Assembly: GCA_011634665.1 (NCBI GenBank)
Contig: WAEK01000019.1
Coordinates: 744,001-808,000 of the forward strand
Direction of reading: 5' to 3'
DNA: 64,000 nt
Source: Mortierella sp. BCC40632
Lineage: Eukaryota > Mortierellomycota > Mortierellomycetes > Mortierellales > Mortierellaceae
Part shown: positions 9,139 to 21,557 of the stretch, one piece after another
Numbering within the stretch: the first letter of the stretch is position 1
Layout: each line of letters opens with the position of its first letter
Position numbers and translations under genes: made by a program
Notes under the pieces: generated by a model
Told to the model about the DNA's origin: nothing
Databases searched by the model: none
What the model saw: only the letters and a program-made list of their open reading frames with translations

Positions 9139-12100
9139 ATGTCAGAGTCTCAATTGTTTCGCATTTTTGGGACAGAAGACATCAAGACTATTGAAGTTGA
9201 TACAATCGATGGACAGAAGGTTATTTATTGGGAGGACATCACTCAAGTCTTTCCAAGAGTTCAGTATCTCGAAAACAATGGCTCTTTGATTAAAGTACTT
9301 AGAGGCTCGGACCAAGTCAGGTAATCAGTTGGTGCAAGTGTTGACTCCATTCATTGATGAAGTCAGATAGTGAAGGATAACCAGGCTGATCAAAATTATA
9401 TATTCATACAGAATCGAGCCACACCGTATCAAGTACTACCCAGGTGTAGTCCTGGATGTCTTTCTGCCCTCTGCCACCAGTCATACCAACGTCGACACTC
9501 TGGCTGTTTCAAGAGCTTCAACTGATCCAAGTCGTCACGGCATAAATGGGTTGAATTGTAACCCTTTTCCGACCCCCAACACGATACCAGCTGATCCTGA
9601 ATCTGGCCCTGTCTCCACTACAGAATTATCCGCACCCACTGAGCCTCTTCAAAGAACCCTAGCCGGAGGAAACACCATTCTGATCCAGGACAAGCTCATC
9701 TCTGTAGTTGCTATTATCGAGAAAGCACGCAACTCTGGAGTGCCATTGACCTATGAAGCACTCTCCTCACTGATCTCTTCAAAGTTGACTCTAGAATGGG
9801 AGCCATGGGAACCCAATCTTAGTTTTCTGAGAACAGATAGTGATATGCTACGACGGATTTACGATCAAGTCACTTCAATTCAACAAAATGTTCAGGAGAC
9901 TTTCGATATACTAAGGCGGATGAACGACCGATTGATTCTGATCCAGAGCAAGGCCGAAGCCATCCTGACACAGCAGTTGGAACTGGCCGAGTATCCGATC
10001 CCTCGGCTATTTGTTGTACTACCTGATCCCGATGAGTCGACTCGGTTCAATCCTACCAGCTGGTTCAGAACAAAGTTCCGGCTATATTTCATTTGTGAGT
10101 GTGGCAAGCATACCGAAGCCAACAATAGCAAGATATCAACACCACACCACCCTCATCTATCCAAACACAATGGATATGTTCTCCGTGAACCAAAAAAGTT
10201 CTTCACGAAGTATGGTCCGTTTCTCTTTTTGATGTTGGAGATGATCAAGTTTGCTACAAGTGCCGCCGGCCAAGTCTTGCCTGTCTTGGATAGTCTTAAG
10301 ATTGCCGAGATTGCCGAAAATACTGAGCAATCTGTTGAGGCTATTAAAGCAAGGATCAACTACTCGCTCAAGTGTATCAACACTCAAATCATTACACCTC
10401 AGGTATCGTCTTCAGAGCAGCTCAGGGACACCCCATTACAAGCAGAATTGACACACCAAACCCTGATCAACTATCTGAGAGACGCCAAAGGTCTGCAGGG
10501 AGTCGAGCTACGTCAGTTGGAATCTTTCTTGAAACCCTCTGAGGAGAAGAACTTCTTTGGGAATCTTTATCGAATGGCAACCTCTGAGGGCCATGTCAAA
10601 TGGGTCTGTCGCAACCACTACCGACCTGGATACCAAGAGATGTACTCCAAGAATCTCTGTGATGTGATGGAGTTGACTAGTGGAAAATTCGACGAGCAGC
10701 TTGGAAGAATCGAGATTGTTCTTGGATCTAGAATATGTACTGAGGAGTTTTACAAGGCTCTCCACAATGCCACAGGAGCTCTTGAGCTTGTCATGACATT
10801 CGACATGGAGTGCACGAAACGAGATCTGGACGAATTAGAGAAGGCACTTCAGAGAACGACAGTGTGGAATCTCCATCTCGATATCCGAGAGTTCCGAACT
10901 GACGTCGATGACAATCTATTGTCGACGTCCACAACAAATGACACTCTTTCCCGTATCGGAGATCTCCCTTTTATGAAACGAATCCATATTGTAGTGTCGG
11001 GAAAGTGCTTCGATCTTCTCAAGCATCCTAGGGAAAACACAACCAGGGCATGCAAAATATCCTGTGAGCTACAATGTCATGCGGTGAGAGGGAGGAATTT
11101 GGAACTATTAGCGGAAGCATTAAGATCCAACTCGATTCTAACTACTTTGAATCTGGGGACCTACTCGATTGAAAGTAGCGGAGTTCAGGCGCTATCTGTG
11201 GCACTCATGTCTAACTCGACTCTGACCACTTTGAGTTTGAGTTACAACCCGATCGGTAGCAATGGAGCTCAGTCACTGTTTCAGGCACTCAAATCCAACT
11301 CGACCCTGACGAACTTGAGTTTGGAGCGAAACTCGATCGGTGAAAACGAAGCTTGGGCGCTCTCTGAAGTACTCAAATCTAACTCGACTCTGACCACTTT
11401 GGACTTGGGGAGTAATCCGATTCGTAGCAATGGTGCTCTGGCGCTGTCTGTGGCACTCAAATCCAACTCGAATCTGACCACTTTAAGCTTGGGGAATAGC
11501 GCGATCGGTAAAAGCGGAGCTCAGGCGCTCTCTGAGGCACTCGAATCCAACTCGAATCTGACCACTTTGAACTTGGAGAGAAACTCGATCGATGACAGCG
11601 GAGCTCAGGCGCTTTCTGTTGCACTCAAATCCAACTCGACTCTGACAACTTTGAATCTGATGAACAACTCGATCGGATCCAATGGAGCTCGGGCTCTGTC
11701 TGAGGTACTTAAGTCCAACTCGACTTTGACCACTTTGAACTTGACCAGCAACCCGATCGGAGGCAACGGGGCTCAGGCGCTGTCTGAGGTACTCAACTCC
11801 AACTCGACTCTGACTACTTTGAGCTTGGAGGGAAACTCGATCGGTGACAGCGGAACTCAGGCTTTGTCTGTAGCACTCAAGCGTAACTCGACTTTGACCA
11901 CTTTGAAATTGACGAACAACTCGATCGGTGACAACGGAGCTCAGGCGTTGTCTGTGGCACTCAAATCAAACTCGACTCTGGCTACTTTGAATCTGAGGAA
12001 CAACTCGATCGGATCCAACGGAGCTCGGGCTCTGTCTGAGGCACTTAAGTCAAATTCTGCTCTGACTACTTTGAATCTGATGAACAACTCGATCATATCC

Positions 12101-12484
12101 AACGGAGCTAAGGCTCTGTCTGAGGCACTTAAGTTAAACTCGACTCTAATCACTTTGAACTTGGAGGGAAACTCGATCAGATCCAACGGAGCTCAGGCAC
12201 TTTTTGAGGCACTCAAATCTAACTCGGATCTGGCTGTTTTGAACTTGGAGGAAAACTCGATCGGCGATGACGGAGCTCAGGCGCTTTCTGAGGCACTCAA
12301 ATCCAACTCGACTCTGACTACTTTGAACTTGGAGAGAAATTTGATCGGTGACGATGGAGCTCAGGCGATTTCTGAAGCTCTCAAATCCAACTTGACTCTG
12401 ACTACTTTGAACTTGGAGAAAAACTCGATCGGTGAAGACGGAGCTCAGGCGCTTTACCATTCTCAATGTCAAATAACTGTTTGA
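9139..12484 (+). CDS. Large RI-type leucine-rich repeat protein, copy B (16 repeats)
   Basis: Paralogue of the gene at 3574-6584. Exons 9139-9320 and 9412-12484 are joined in phase 2 through a 91-bp intron at the same position, giving 1084 aa. The first 633 residues align with copy A without length change: N-terminal module, coiled coil, IPRLFVVLP / FRLYFICECGKHTE domain, and the GHVKWVCRNHYRPGYQE segment. The repeat region also begins at residue 634 and holds sixteen 28-residue units against twelve in copy A. The 112-residue length difference is exactly four repeats. Each unit carries N-S-T and N-x-S triplets that resemble glycosylation sequons, but with no signal peptide these are probably consensus LRR residues. 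Function unknown. Confidence 0.85.
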
Positions 12485-15451
12485 TTAATCAGCGCCAAGA
12501 GGATTATTTGCAAGAGTTCTATTCGACTTTCGAAGAATCTTCACCCTCAAGTCCACAATTGAATGCTGAAATTTTGATATGCTTTTGATATGCTTTTTTG
12601 TTGACTGGTCCTTTGGTCCTCAGAAATCCCAAAGAATAGGCAATCCCTTCTATAGCTTTGCGAGCAACAAAAGATTCATGAAATCCGCAATCTTGAATTG
12701 TGCTTTACAATATTTATTGAGCTCGATCTAAAGGTGTCATTTTCGCATGGGTCGCCCAATAGGGCATGTTTCCTTATGGAAAGATCCAACAAAGAACAAT
12801 CCTATTGTCGAATATTACACTTTGAAAAACAAAAACAAGCGGAGTGCACTTTATCGTGGATAGTGTATTTTTAGTTTCTCCATCTGCTGTTGACTTTTTT
12901 TTTTTTTTTTTTTTTTGTTTTTGGTCGGTGCCCACTCAAACAGGAATCAAATGAGAATCGACTGTCTTTGCATGAAGAGCATTGTCTGTCATTAATACAC
13001 AGTCTCCTAATAGTCTTCTAAACCTGGTGGAAGGCTGAGACGCGATGGACCGCGTCACCTCGGTCGATGGGAGTAGGACATATTCAAGGATGTATTCAAA
13101 CATTTGGGTCAGCTACAACCTCCTTCCCCCTCATAGTTATTCAAATTTAGAAATCTCCAGTCGTGAAAATGTAAAACTATGACTCTGGCTTGAGTATCGA
13201 GATCCTTTCTGTTCGCCCCTGACTGTAGCATAGAGTTGGCAGATGCTGTTGAATCTGGTCTTACAGAGTTTAAACAAAGGGGACCCTTGCTCTTGAGGTG
13301 GAGCCAGAGGTGCCGCCCGCACAGAATACTATGTCTGTTGCAAAAATGCCCTTCGAACTGAGGTTCTTGCGGGTCACTTGTTTGTTCGCTAGACACTCTC
13401 TGATCACGGCTTCGGTGTTTTTGTAGTAAAAGTGGTTAGAAAGTTAGAGTAGTGATCAAAATATGTAGAATGTGCAGAATGTGTGCGTTGTCTAAGGGAT
13501 AGTAGAACAATGAGAAGTCCCGTCTTCTTAAATATTCCCCGCCTGATCCCTGTGGGTCCTTGATAATCCTAAAATTGGTTGCACATCTAGGCTCATAGAT
13601 GTTTAGACTGTAATCGTTCAGGGATACATCTCCCAATGTCTTTTATTGTGCATTGTTGATTCCTACTATCTTCGGGATATCAGCAATTGCGTGGTTGAGA
13701 AACCCTGTTCTTTGATGGTCCTTGAGCGGTGTGGATGTTGTGATGGATGAGAAGATCACTGTTGCCTAAGACAACGATATCAACAGGAAGAATGCCAACC
13801 GACTAAGCTCGGCCTCGGTGTAACATGCAATTACCAGTCATCCTTGCTAAAGGAGATAGCTTGCCAAGGATTGGCGTGCCTCTATAAGACAGTAAATTTT
13901 TTTAGGTTGTTGTACACAGACTGGAAATGTTGTTTTCTGGTTCGGTCGTGTCTTTTGATTTGTTGGAGCAATTGTGAAGCATTAGTGTCAGCAGTACGGA
14001 GAGCTGGTCTCCGCAAATCACTCCTGAGGTTGTGTACACAATATCCTTTGACTGCTTGAACACTATCCAGGTACAAAACAGAGTGAAAGACTGGCACAAA
14101 AGTTGCCTAAGACATGATTCCACAACGCTGCGTGCATCATCGATGGAAAATATCATGCATGTATATCTAATTGTCACGCAGGGCGAACTTTGGATATCGA
14201 CGCGAAGGACCGACATAGAAGATCTAACGCAGGCCTCTGCATGACTGGCTGGTAGTCCTTTTATGTTGACTAATAACCATAGGCTGTTGATGCCATAGAG
14301 AGGTCGACGAAGCTACTACAACTGTAGGTGAGAGATATGTCGTTGGCGAAGGATTAGGATTATGGAGAGAGAAAAAGAGAGAAAGAGAGATGAATATGAG
14401 ACAGAGGGTCAAGGATGAAGACAACGATGTGTGTGTAAAAGAGAGCTACCTCTAGTACAGCTTCCCGGCCAACGCTGTGTTCAAGTATATTAGGGATCCT
14501 TTATAAACCTGTGGTTCAGTTACCACACCAATCAAACAAAAAAAAAAAAAAAAAAAAAAAAAAAGTGAAGCCTGTATCCGTCGTAACGCGATGTAGTAAA
14601 TTTGGATGGAACCGATTTCCCCACCCTAAGGAAAGACTAGGGGATAAAGAAATTAGAACAGACAGTCTGGGGCTGAGTCCCTTCATCTTTTTCGATTTTA
14701 TCTCGTATCAAACGCACTCTTTCCAGCACCGATGAGTCATTGGACTTTGGCAGGAACCATGCTACATCTCTCAGCTCTCATACACAAAAGTCCATTGACT
14801 GCACTTGCCCCGAGCACACCTCATTGAATCTCCCCTCAATTCTTCGCCATAGTGGCGGTAGAAGAAGGTTACAACTGGTCTCAGTATCAATAGCAACCGG
14901 TGTGTATGAGACCCGATCTAGAGAGGTGGCAGTAATCAAGAAAGGCCCTCAAGCAGTGGTTTATTTGAGGTATTCTTGGCCTATTGTCCTTCCAACCATG
15001 ATATGCAGGCTTTTCGAGTCTATATTTGTTTGATCCGCATTGGACTATGACTTCGAGTTCGTTCATTGATAGTCGATATCTTACCTTATGTCCTGGAAAC
15101 ATAGCTCTCAGCCCCAGCCCTGTGCCTTTGTGCAGGCCACTGAAATCCTAAAAGCCATCCTTCTCGCTCTCGTTGTAAGTTGGTCTCTACACTTGCTCTG
15201 TGCAAAAGTATTTGTAGGGGAGAGCAGATACTGACTAGAAGTCTAGTTGTTTAGATAAAACGTTGCAGCAGCAATTTGACTTGGCCATCCCTCGATCCAT
15301 GTTAAGCCAACTCAGAGGGACAAAAAAAAAAAAAAAAATCTGACTCCGTCACAGAATTTTTTTGGGACTACTCCTTACCTTCACCTACCCAACTCTCTTG
15401 GTGGTTCATCGCTCTCTGCCTGTCTCCCCTTCTACTCTACAAACGAACGAC
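12485..15451. other. Intergenic, 3' flank of the second duplicated block
   Basis: To about 13125 it matches the flank of the first LRR gene. 13845-14290 is the second decayed segment. A poly(A) run lies at 14539-14564. The interval 14565-15451 shows nothing I can assign apart from the presumed LSM5 promoter. Confidence 0.55.
13845..14290 (-). pseudogene. Decayed segment related to 7300-7740
   Basis: Shares the minus-strand peptide pattern S.LYLDS.QA...C...LRSDLRR and RTRKQHFQ.V.N with 7339-7578, with broken frames. It sits farther from the LRR gene than its partner does, so the flank has been rearranged or expanded. Confidence 0.35.
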
Positions 15452-16515
15452 ATGTCGGCGCCCAATTCTGGAGGATCCAACACAACAGCTGCTGTTGCTT
15501 CTATTCATCAGCTCCCATTGGGTAATGCTCTGTCCATCAAACTCTCATGTCACGGGATTCCTATACTGTACAGGACAGGACCCCTTGACTTGAACATCAT
15601 TCCTCTTGACAACAAAAAGAGTCTGTCAAAAAAAAAAAAAAAGGAAAAGAAAAGGATCACTGTCGATAGTGTCCAGTCTGGAGTTTATCTTGGAGGAAGA
15701 CACAACGCCGCGTTGCAAGAACAAGTCAACCAAAATAGCTGCTGAGCCTGAACACTCCAAAGTCGCCACTAGGATCAGGACACAAAGATATTCTCAAGGA
15801 AGAGAAATAGCCTCACGGTCAATCTCTTTTGGCGGAATCTGTCAGGATATGGCGCCATTCGTGGGTTGCGACTACAGCCTAGATCTGCGGGACCTCGAGA
15901 AAACCCTCTCCTGTTTTTTATATGACAAAGGATGACTATTGACTGACGCCTGAACACCCCTTTCTTTTTCTTTTTCTTTTTCTTTTTTTTAAATAGAGCT
16001 GATCGATTCTTGCATCGGATCCAAGATCTGGGTTATCATGAAGTCTGAAAAGGAGTTTACAGGCACCCTCAAGTACTTTGATGACTATGTCAACATGGTC
16101 CTCGAGGATGTCACAGAGTTGTAAGTTTCTCTTCTTTTGTCGGATTCTACGCTTGGAAAAGAAAAAGAAAAATCTGGAAGGAATGATCATGAAGGAACGT
16201 GCCTTAAGAAGGAAATGCTAAACGCGTCTCTATTTCCCACCCCCACCCCCCTCTTCCCCCACCCCCACGGAATCCACTAGTGAAAACACATCCGAAGGAA
16301 GGAGAACCACGAAACTGGAGCAGATCTTGTTGAATGGCAACCATATTTGCATGGTAAGAGCTCAAAAGATCAAAATGAAAAAAACGTCAGATGGGATACT
16401 CGATTTCCTATTATTATTTTTTTTTCAACGACGTCAATAATTTTTTTAACATGGTCCATGGTTACTCTTTTCCAATGACTACTAGCTGATTCCAGGAGGA
16501 GAAGGTCCGCAATAG
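15452..16515 (+). CDS. LSM5: U6 snRNA-associated Sm-like protein LSm5
   Basis: One subunit of the seven-membered LSm rings: LSm2-8 binds the U6 snRNA 3' end in the nucleus, and LSm1-7 promotes decapping in the cytoplasm. Four exons: 15452-15521, 15997-16120, 16281-16353 and 16486-16515, 98 aa. The Sm1 motif lies in exon 2 ([20 protein letters not shown], then [19 protein letters not shown]) and Sm2 in exons 3-4 ([19 protein letters not shown], then LIPGGEGPQ). All junctions keep frame and family sequence. The first intron is 475 bp and includes a poly(A) stretch and a CTTTTT repeat. The length is slightly above the usual ~91 aa because of a Ser/Thr/Ala-rich N-terminus. Confidence 0.95.
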
Positions 16516-16940
16516 TTAGGGCCAAAACAATGACCAGGAAAAATAAACCACAACCTCTCTCTCACACACACTTTTCCACAGCTAAAGGAAGGCTCAATAT
16601 TTTATAAAGGACTCTTGACATCGGATCTATTAACATCACCATCAAACGACTCCTTGTTTTTACCAAAAAGAGCCATGACGGATGACTAGACTGGCGCAAA
16701 ATTCAGAAAGGGGCACGAATATCTAGGATGAGAACAATCAACAGTTTGTTGATTAGTAGGCCACTCACTTGGGCGCCTATCGTTCTTTACTCTGGAGTCT
16801 TGTCATCGCTCACTTTGATCGAGGCTCCTATCCATATAAGCTGAACCAGTCCTAACCAATGATATGGTCTAGCCAACAATAAGGATATACTATTCGCCTT
16901 TGCCACTGTTTGCCGTTGTTTCCTCGTATGTATCCAAGAC

Positions 16941-16987
<47 letters not shown>

Positions 16988-17926
16988 AGGGAAAATGGAT
17001 CAAGCAACAGAATATGCAAAAAGAGAGTTGAAGGAGGAGCGGCTTTTGTTGACTAGCTGGTGATCAGGATTGGTTGAGAGAGGAGGGGAGGTTTGCTAAG
17101 TGTAAAAGATTGATCAGGCAATGAGATTGAATACTATGACTACGCCACCGAGGAGCTGACTCTTCAGAAGATTATTGGACCTGCTGTTCGACGCGTCATG
17201 AGTAAAAAAAAAGAGAAGGTTTGACCCCGAAACTCATGAACTATACGGACTGGCGGAAATAATGTAGAGAACTACTAGGCTGTGTATAGTTTGTTCACTC
17301 CTTGACCTCTTTATGTAGTAGCATTATTGAAGTTGCGTGGTCATACCCTACAATATTCAGAAGTACTGACCAATAGGTTAAAAAAAGAAAAGAAAAGAAA
17401 ATCAGATGCTCCCGGAAATTAATAACCACGATAGGTAATTGGCCACAGTATTCAGGAACTATGGCAACGCCGAAGGTTTAGGCCTCTGCCATCTAGACTA
17501 GAGGGTAGTGTTTTCTAAAGGAGAATAAAAGAGAACAGCTTTGGCCACATACCAAACTAGTTTAGCCCACCAGAAAGAAAAAAAATGGAATGTGGATTTT
17601 TGTTTCACAAATCTACAATATCGCCCTTTTCCACCTGCTTGCAGGGTGGGCTGGAGGGCGAAGGTACATAAAAGAAAGAAAAGAAAGAAAAGAGACCATA
17701 ATGTCTAAATGAGAGGTACTTTTTTTTTTTTTTTTTTTTATGTAGAATTTACTAAATATGATCGAGCTATAAACATATTGGTAGAGAGGATGGTTACTTG
17801 GAGGCAAAGGTATAGACGAAATACAGAAGAAGAAAAGATTGTACTCGGCCGTCCAAGCTTATATTTTTCCTTTTTTTTTTTTTTTTTTTGTTGTTGTTGT
17901 TACTTTGTTTTGTTTGTTTGTTTGTT
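16516..17926. other. Intergenic between LSM5 and DGAT2
   Basis: Convergent gene ends. AATAAA at 16542-16547 lies 27 bp after the LSM5 stop and may be its polyadenylation signal. A poly(A) run of about 45 spans 16940-16984. An orphan open stretch lies at 17137-17223. Otherwise nothing recognised. Confidence 0.6.
17137..17223 (+). pseudogene. Orphan exon-like open stretch
   Basis: Behind a possible acceptor (GATTGATCAG) an open frame reads EIEYYDYATEELTLQKIIG followed by PAVRRVMSK and a stop. The codon choice looks protein-like and unlike the surrounding low-complexity DNA, but there is no start codon in frame and no partner exon I can see. It could be a terminal exon, a gene relic or chance. 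Confidence 0.2.
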
Positions 17927-19464
17927 TTACTCGATAATACGGAGCTCCTGTGTGCGGTTTGGAGCATACTTGTCCTTGTAACGCTCCCACATGGTCATGA
18001 GTTCTCCAATGTACTGTTTCTGAAGGGCCTCCAGTTGCTCTGTTGTAGGGGCGCCCTCAACCTTTTCAACATGGATGGGCTGGCCAATCACAATGAATAC
18101 TGGCTTCCTTCGGGGCATCAGTCCAAATTCATCTATTCGGGAGAGAAAGGAGACGGAGAGAGAGAGAGAGAGGAGATTGAAAAGGATGGGGTTTGTTGCA
18201 TCGTTAGTGGGGTCCATGTTTTCCTATTTACCCAACATATCATTGCTTGACACAAAAAGTCATCATGATAAAAAAAAAAGCCCAGCCTCTGCGGGATAAC
18301 TTACAGTTAAAGACTCCGCGGCCATTGAACATGGGCATGGTGAATCCAAGGACGTTCTTCATCAACTGCTGGAAGTGGTACATCTTGCTTGTGTGCTCAG
18401 TGCTATAGAGCTCATACAAGTCGTTCTCACCAAAAGCCAGTGTTGGAACCAGACTCGCGCTAAAAAAGAAGAAAAAGGGTCAAGGGATGTAGAAATGGAA
18501 TTAGACTTCATTGTCAACGGCTCCCCTTGCTTTCTTTCCTTTTTTTTTTTGGTTGGTGTTTCTCTTTTCTCACGCTTTCATGCCCTCGACCGTATTGGCT
18601 ACCCTTTCTCAGGCTTTCTTTTTATCTTTTTCTTTCCCTTTTTTTTCACACTCTCTCTCTCAAGCCTTTAACTTACCCATTGACCAAGGCCAGCTTGATG
18701 AATCCCAATCTCTTCTTGAGGGTCAAGTCCAAGGTACCAGGCTTGGCGGCCAAACTCTCCTGAGCACCTCCAACGACAATGGTGATCGAACTTCCTGGAC
18801 CAGACTTCAAAATATTCTCACAAGATTCTTTCGAGACCGAGGCACAGCCCATGGCCAGAATAAAGTCACGGTAGAGAGGAATATTGAAGTTGGATTGAAG
18901 GGTCAAGAGTCTGGGGTTGATGCCAGGGAATCGCTTTGAAAAATTGAGACCTTCTGTCCCGAACGTGGCCAGCGCGCCGAGAGAGATGATTCCATGAGGG
19001 TGATATCCAAAGATGTAGTTCTTGGAAGGGTCCAGATCTCCTTCCTAATAGTCACGAGAGATAAGCGAATGGTTAGCGTCTTTTTTTCATTATCTTTCTC
19101 CATTGGGTGTTATGAATTAACAAAAGAGATAATCAAACACATTTTTTTTTTTTAAAAAAAAAAAATAAAATAAGAGTCCAAGACAACTTCTCACCTTGAT
19201 AAGGGTCATGGGAAAGTACTGTGCAAAATATCTCCAGCCAACCCAGTTTCTGAACCACTGGAACCGCCGACCACCGTGGTCTGGCGCCTGGTCAAACATA
19301 AGAATCCAAAGCAAGTAGGCAATGATCACTGGCCAGAGGTACTTGATCGTGCAGAGGTAGAAAAAGATGGTGCTCGTGTAGGCGAGACAGGCGATCCAGG
19401 TCAGGACCGCGGCGGTTTGTAGCCTCCGTTTAATCGGTAGGCGGATCGGTGCAAAGATCGCCAT
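17927..19464 (-). CDS. DGAT2: Diacylglycerol O-acyltransferase type 2
   Basis: Endoplasmic reticulum/lipid-droplet enzyme that acylates diacylglycerol to triacylglycerol, the last step of storage-oil synthesis. Four exons (19464-19195, 19044-18677, 18459-18305, 18132-17927) give 332 aa. An N-terminal hydrophobic hairpin (residues about 20-55) precedes the family signature HPHG (residues 104-107, in IFGYHPHGIISLGA), then SKRFPGINPRLLTLQSNF, the VVGGAQESL block, GFIKLALVNGASLVPTLAFG and the C-terminal FGLMPRRKPVFIVIGQPI. The splice junctions restore each of these motifs. Introns are short and rich in poly(T), GA and T-A palindromes. A TATAAATA sequence on the minus strand at 19854-19847 lies about 385 bp before the start. 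Length matches the family (330-390 aa). Confidence 0.95.
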
Positions 19465-21065
19465 GCTGTAAGGTGAACTGCTATGTGTGTTGTGGTGATG
19501 ATAGTGGTGGTGGTGGTTGGGGGTGATGACTCTGACTGCTCTGGAGAGTTGGGCGGGAAAAGAGTCGTCGAGGTTAAAAAGGCCTTGATGCTCGTGCGAG
19601 TAAAAGAGTCTTGTGCAACGTGGTCCTTGTGCTTGTGTGATGCAGAAATGAAGTAATCGAGGATGGACAAGTGCGTATGAGTATTAAAAAAAAAAAAAAA
19701 AATAGAACACAAGAGAGAGTGAGGTAATGAGAGTGAGAAGGAGTAAAGATGAAGAAAGAGAGAGAGAGAGAGAGAGATGGAGAGAAAGAGAGAGACGAAT
19801 GAGACGAATTGATGGAATGCGGGCTGTGAAGGCTGAATTCTTTTTATATTTATACTACAACTGCACGCCTGCGCCAGCAACACACTCGCAATCGGTCTCG
19901 CACGCAGAGAGAGAGAAAAAGGCAATGGATGTGGTCAGCCAAATCCGTCCGGTTGGTCGGGATATCAATTTCGTCTTCCTCTGTTGCGATCGAACGGGCC
20001 ATCGCCCTCTCTCTCTCTCTCTCTCTCTCTATCTCGCTCTTGCTCGCTCTTGGACGTGTTGTCTCTGAAATAAAGGCAGAGCAAAAAAGGGGAGGAGGGA
20101 GAGAGTTCACCTGTTCCAAATGATATGAAATCAGAGGCTCTTTTCCCTCATCTATTTCTCTTTCTCTCTTTCTTCCTCTCTCTCTCTCTCTTTCCCATGT
20201 GAAAAGCAAGCCCGTGCTGGCACCCTCTTCTTCTTCTTGACCGGACTTGCCCCGTTCATCCGTCCATCTGTCTGTCTGTCTGTCTGCGATCGCATTCCAG
20301 CTCCGGTCGAATGAATTCACGTCCGACTTCTCTCTCTCTCTCTCTCTAACCAAGATTTTCGGTGACATGAGAAAGATAACACCACCGCTTTGCACATGTC
20401 CACCGGGGATGACATGACCTTTGCTCTCCTTCACTCCTCCCTCTCGCTCTCACCCTTTCCTTTTTCAAATCTTCGGGACATTCCTTCCCGCGCCATGGCC
20501 ATTCGATCGTGCGATTAGCCGACCATATGCCTTGCCCACGCGCCAAGCCGTCTCTCCTTTCTTCCTCTCTCGGTCTCGAAAGAGAGTGAAGAGGAGAGAG
20601 TACGATCGCCGTCCTGACTAATAGATGGTCCAAGCAACCGGGACAACCACCCCGCTGGTTGTTCCAACTATCTGCTCCCACTCCACTCTCCACCTCCACG
20701 TCTCTTCTTCTTCCCCCCCCTTACCTCTATTTCTCTTTCTCTTTCTCTCGACCTGCTCTCTTTTTCTTGTCCACATTTCTCCATACTCTCCGGACTTGGT
20801 TTGTTCCCCTCTTTCTCTCTTACAAACATGTTTCGAAATGATCATTTCTTTTTTCTCTCACCTGATCCCCTATTTTTACAGACACAAAAAAGCTGGTCTC
20901 GAATTCATAGAGTTTGAATGCAGGGTTGGACTTGTGTGCTCGCATGTATTTATGGTAATTTCTGGTGGTGGTTGTTTGTCTTCTCCTTCCTCCTCTCTTC
21001 CTCTCTCTTCCTCTCCCTCTCGCTTCTATCTATCTATCTATCGACCGATCATTATCTCCTTCTCT
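19465..21065. other. Intergenic upstream of DGAT2
   Basis: Presumed DGAT2 promoter and 5' region, plus the 3' flank of the E3BP gene. Rich in GA/CT tracts (19748-19800, 20010-20035, 20320-20345) and pyrimidine-rich stretches. No conserved coding signal on either strand. Confidence 0.6.
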
Positions 21066-21522
21066 TCAAAGAATCATGCTCTCAGGGTTCTCAACATAGT
21101 GCGAGAGTCGACCCAAGAACTTGCTTGCCAACTCACTATCAATCACACGCTCGTCAATGCTCAACGTCACAGACACCACCTGGGACTTTTCCAATGAAGG
21201 TCGAAGTCGACGAAGAACCTCCTCTCCCAAAGGTGTCGATGCAGAGCTCGTCTTCTTGCTCGCTGCTGGCTTTCCGCTTCCCAAATAATCAATCAAATCA
21301 AGATCTGCACTAGAAGCCTTGGTCGTCTTGGCTGCTACACTGCCCTTCTTGCTCTGTCCACTCAAATACTCAAAGACCTCCGAGTCGGTAATGGTCTCTG
21401 TCTCCTCCACAGCCGAAGGCTTGAAGACAGTGCGGGCTCCTCCAACGGCCAAAATACTAGACTGTGGAAGGTTGATGATGGCGGTGAAATGGCTGACACC
21501 AAACATGCCCATGTTGGAAATG

Positions 21523-21557
<35 letters not shown>

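Larger units (their letters stand above)
8330..13125 (+). repeat. Duplicated block, copy B (contains second LRR gene)
   Basis: Direct repeat of 2745-7225. The extra length is mainly the four additional 84-bp LRR units in exon 2. Both edges fade gradually, which fits an old tandem duplication rather than a recent one. Confidence 0.85.

Noticed and set aside
3574..12484. Canonical NLR (NACHT or NB-ARC) immune receptor
   Set aside because: No Walker A, Walker B or related nucleotide-binding motif seen between the N-terminal module and the repeats in either copy.
19727..20845. Many RERERE or SLSLSLS open frames in the DGAT2 upstream region and in other spacers
   Set aside because: Translations of GA/CT microsatellites; no conserved sequence or start context.
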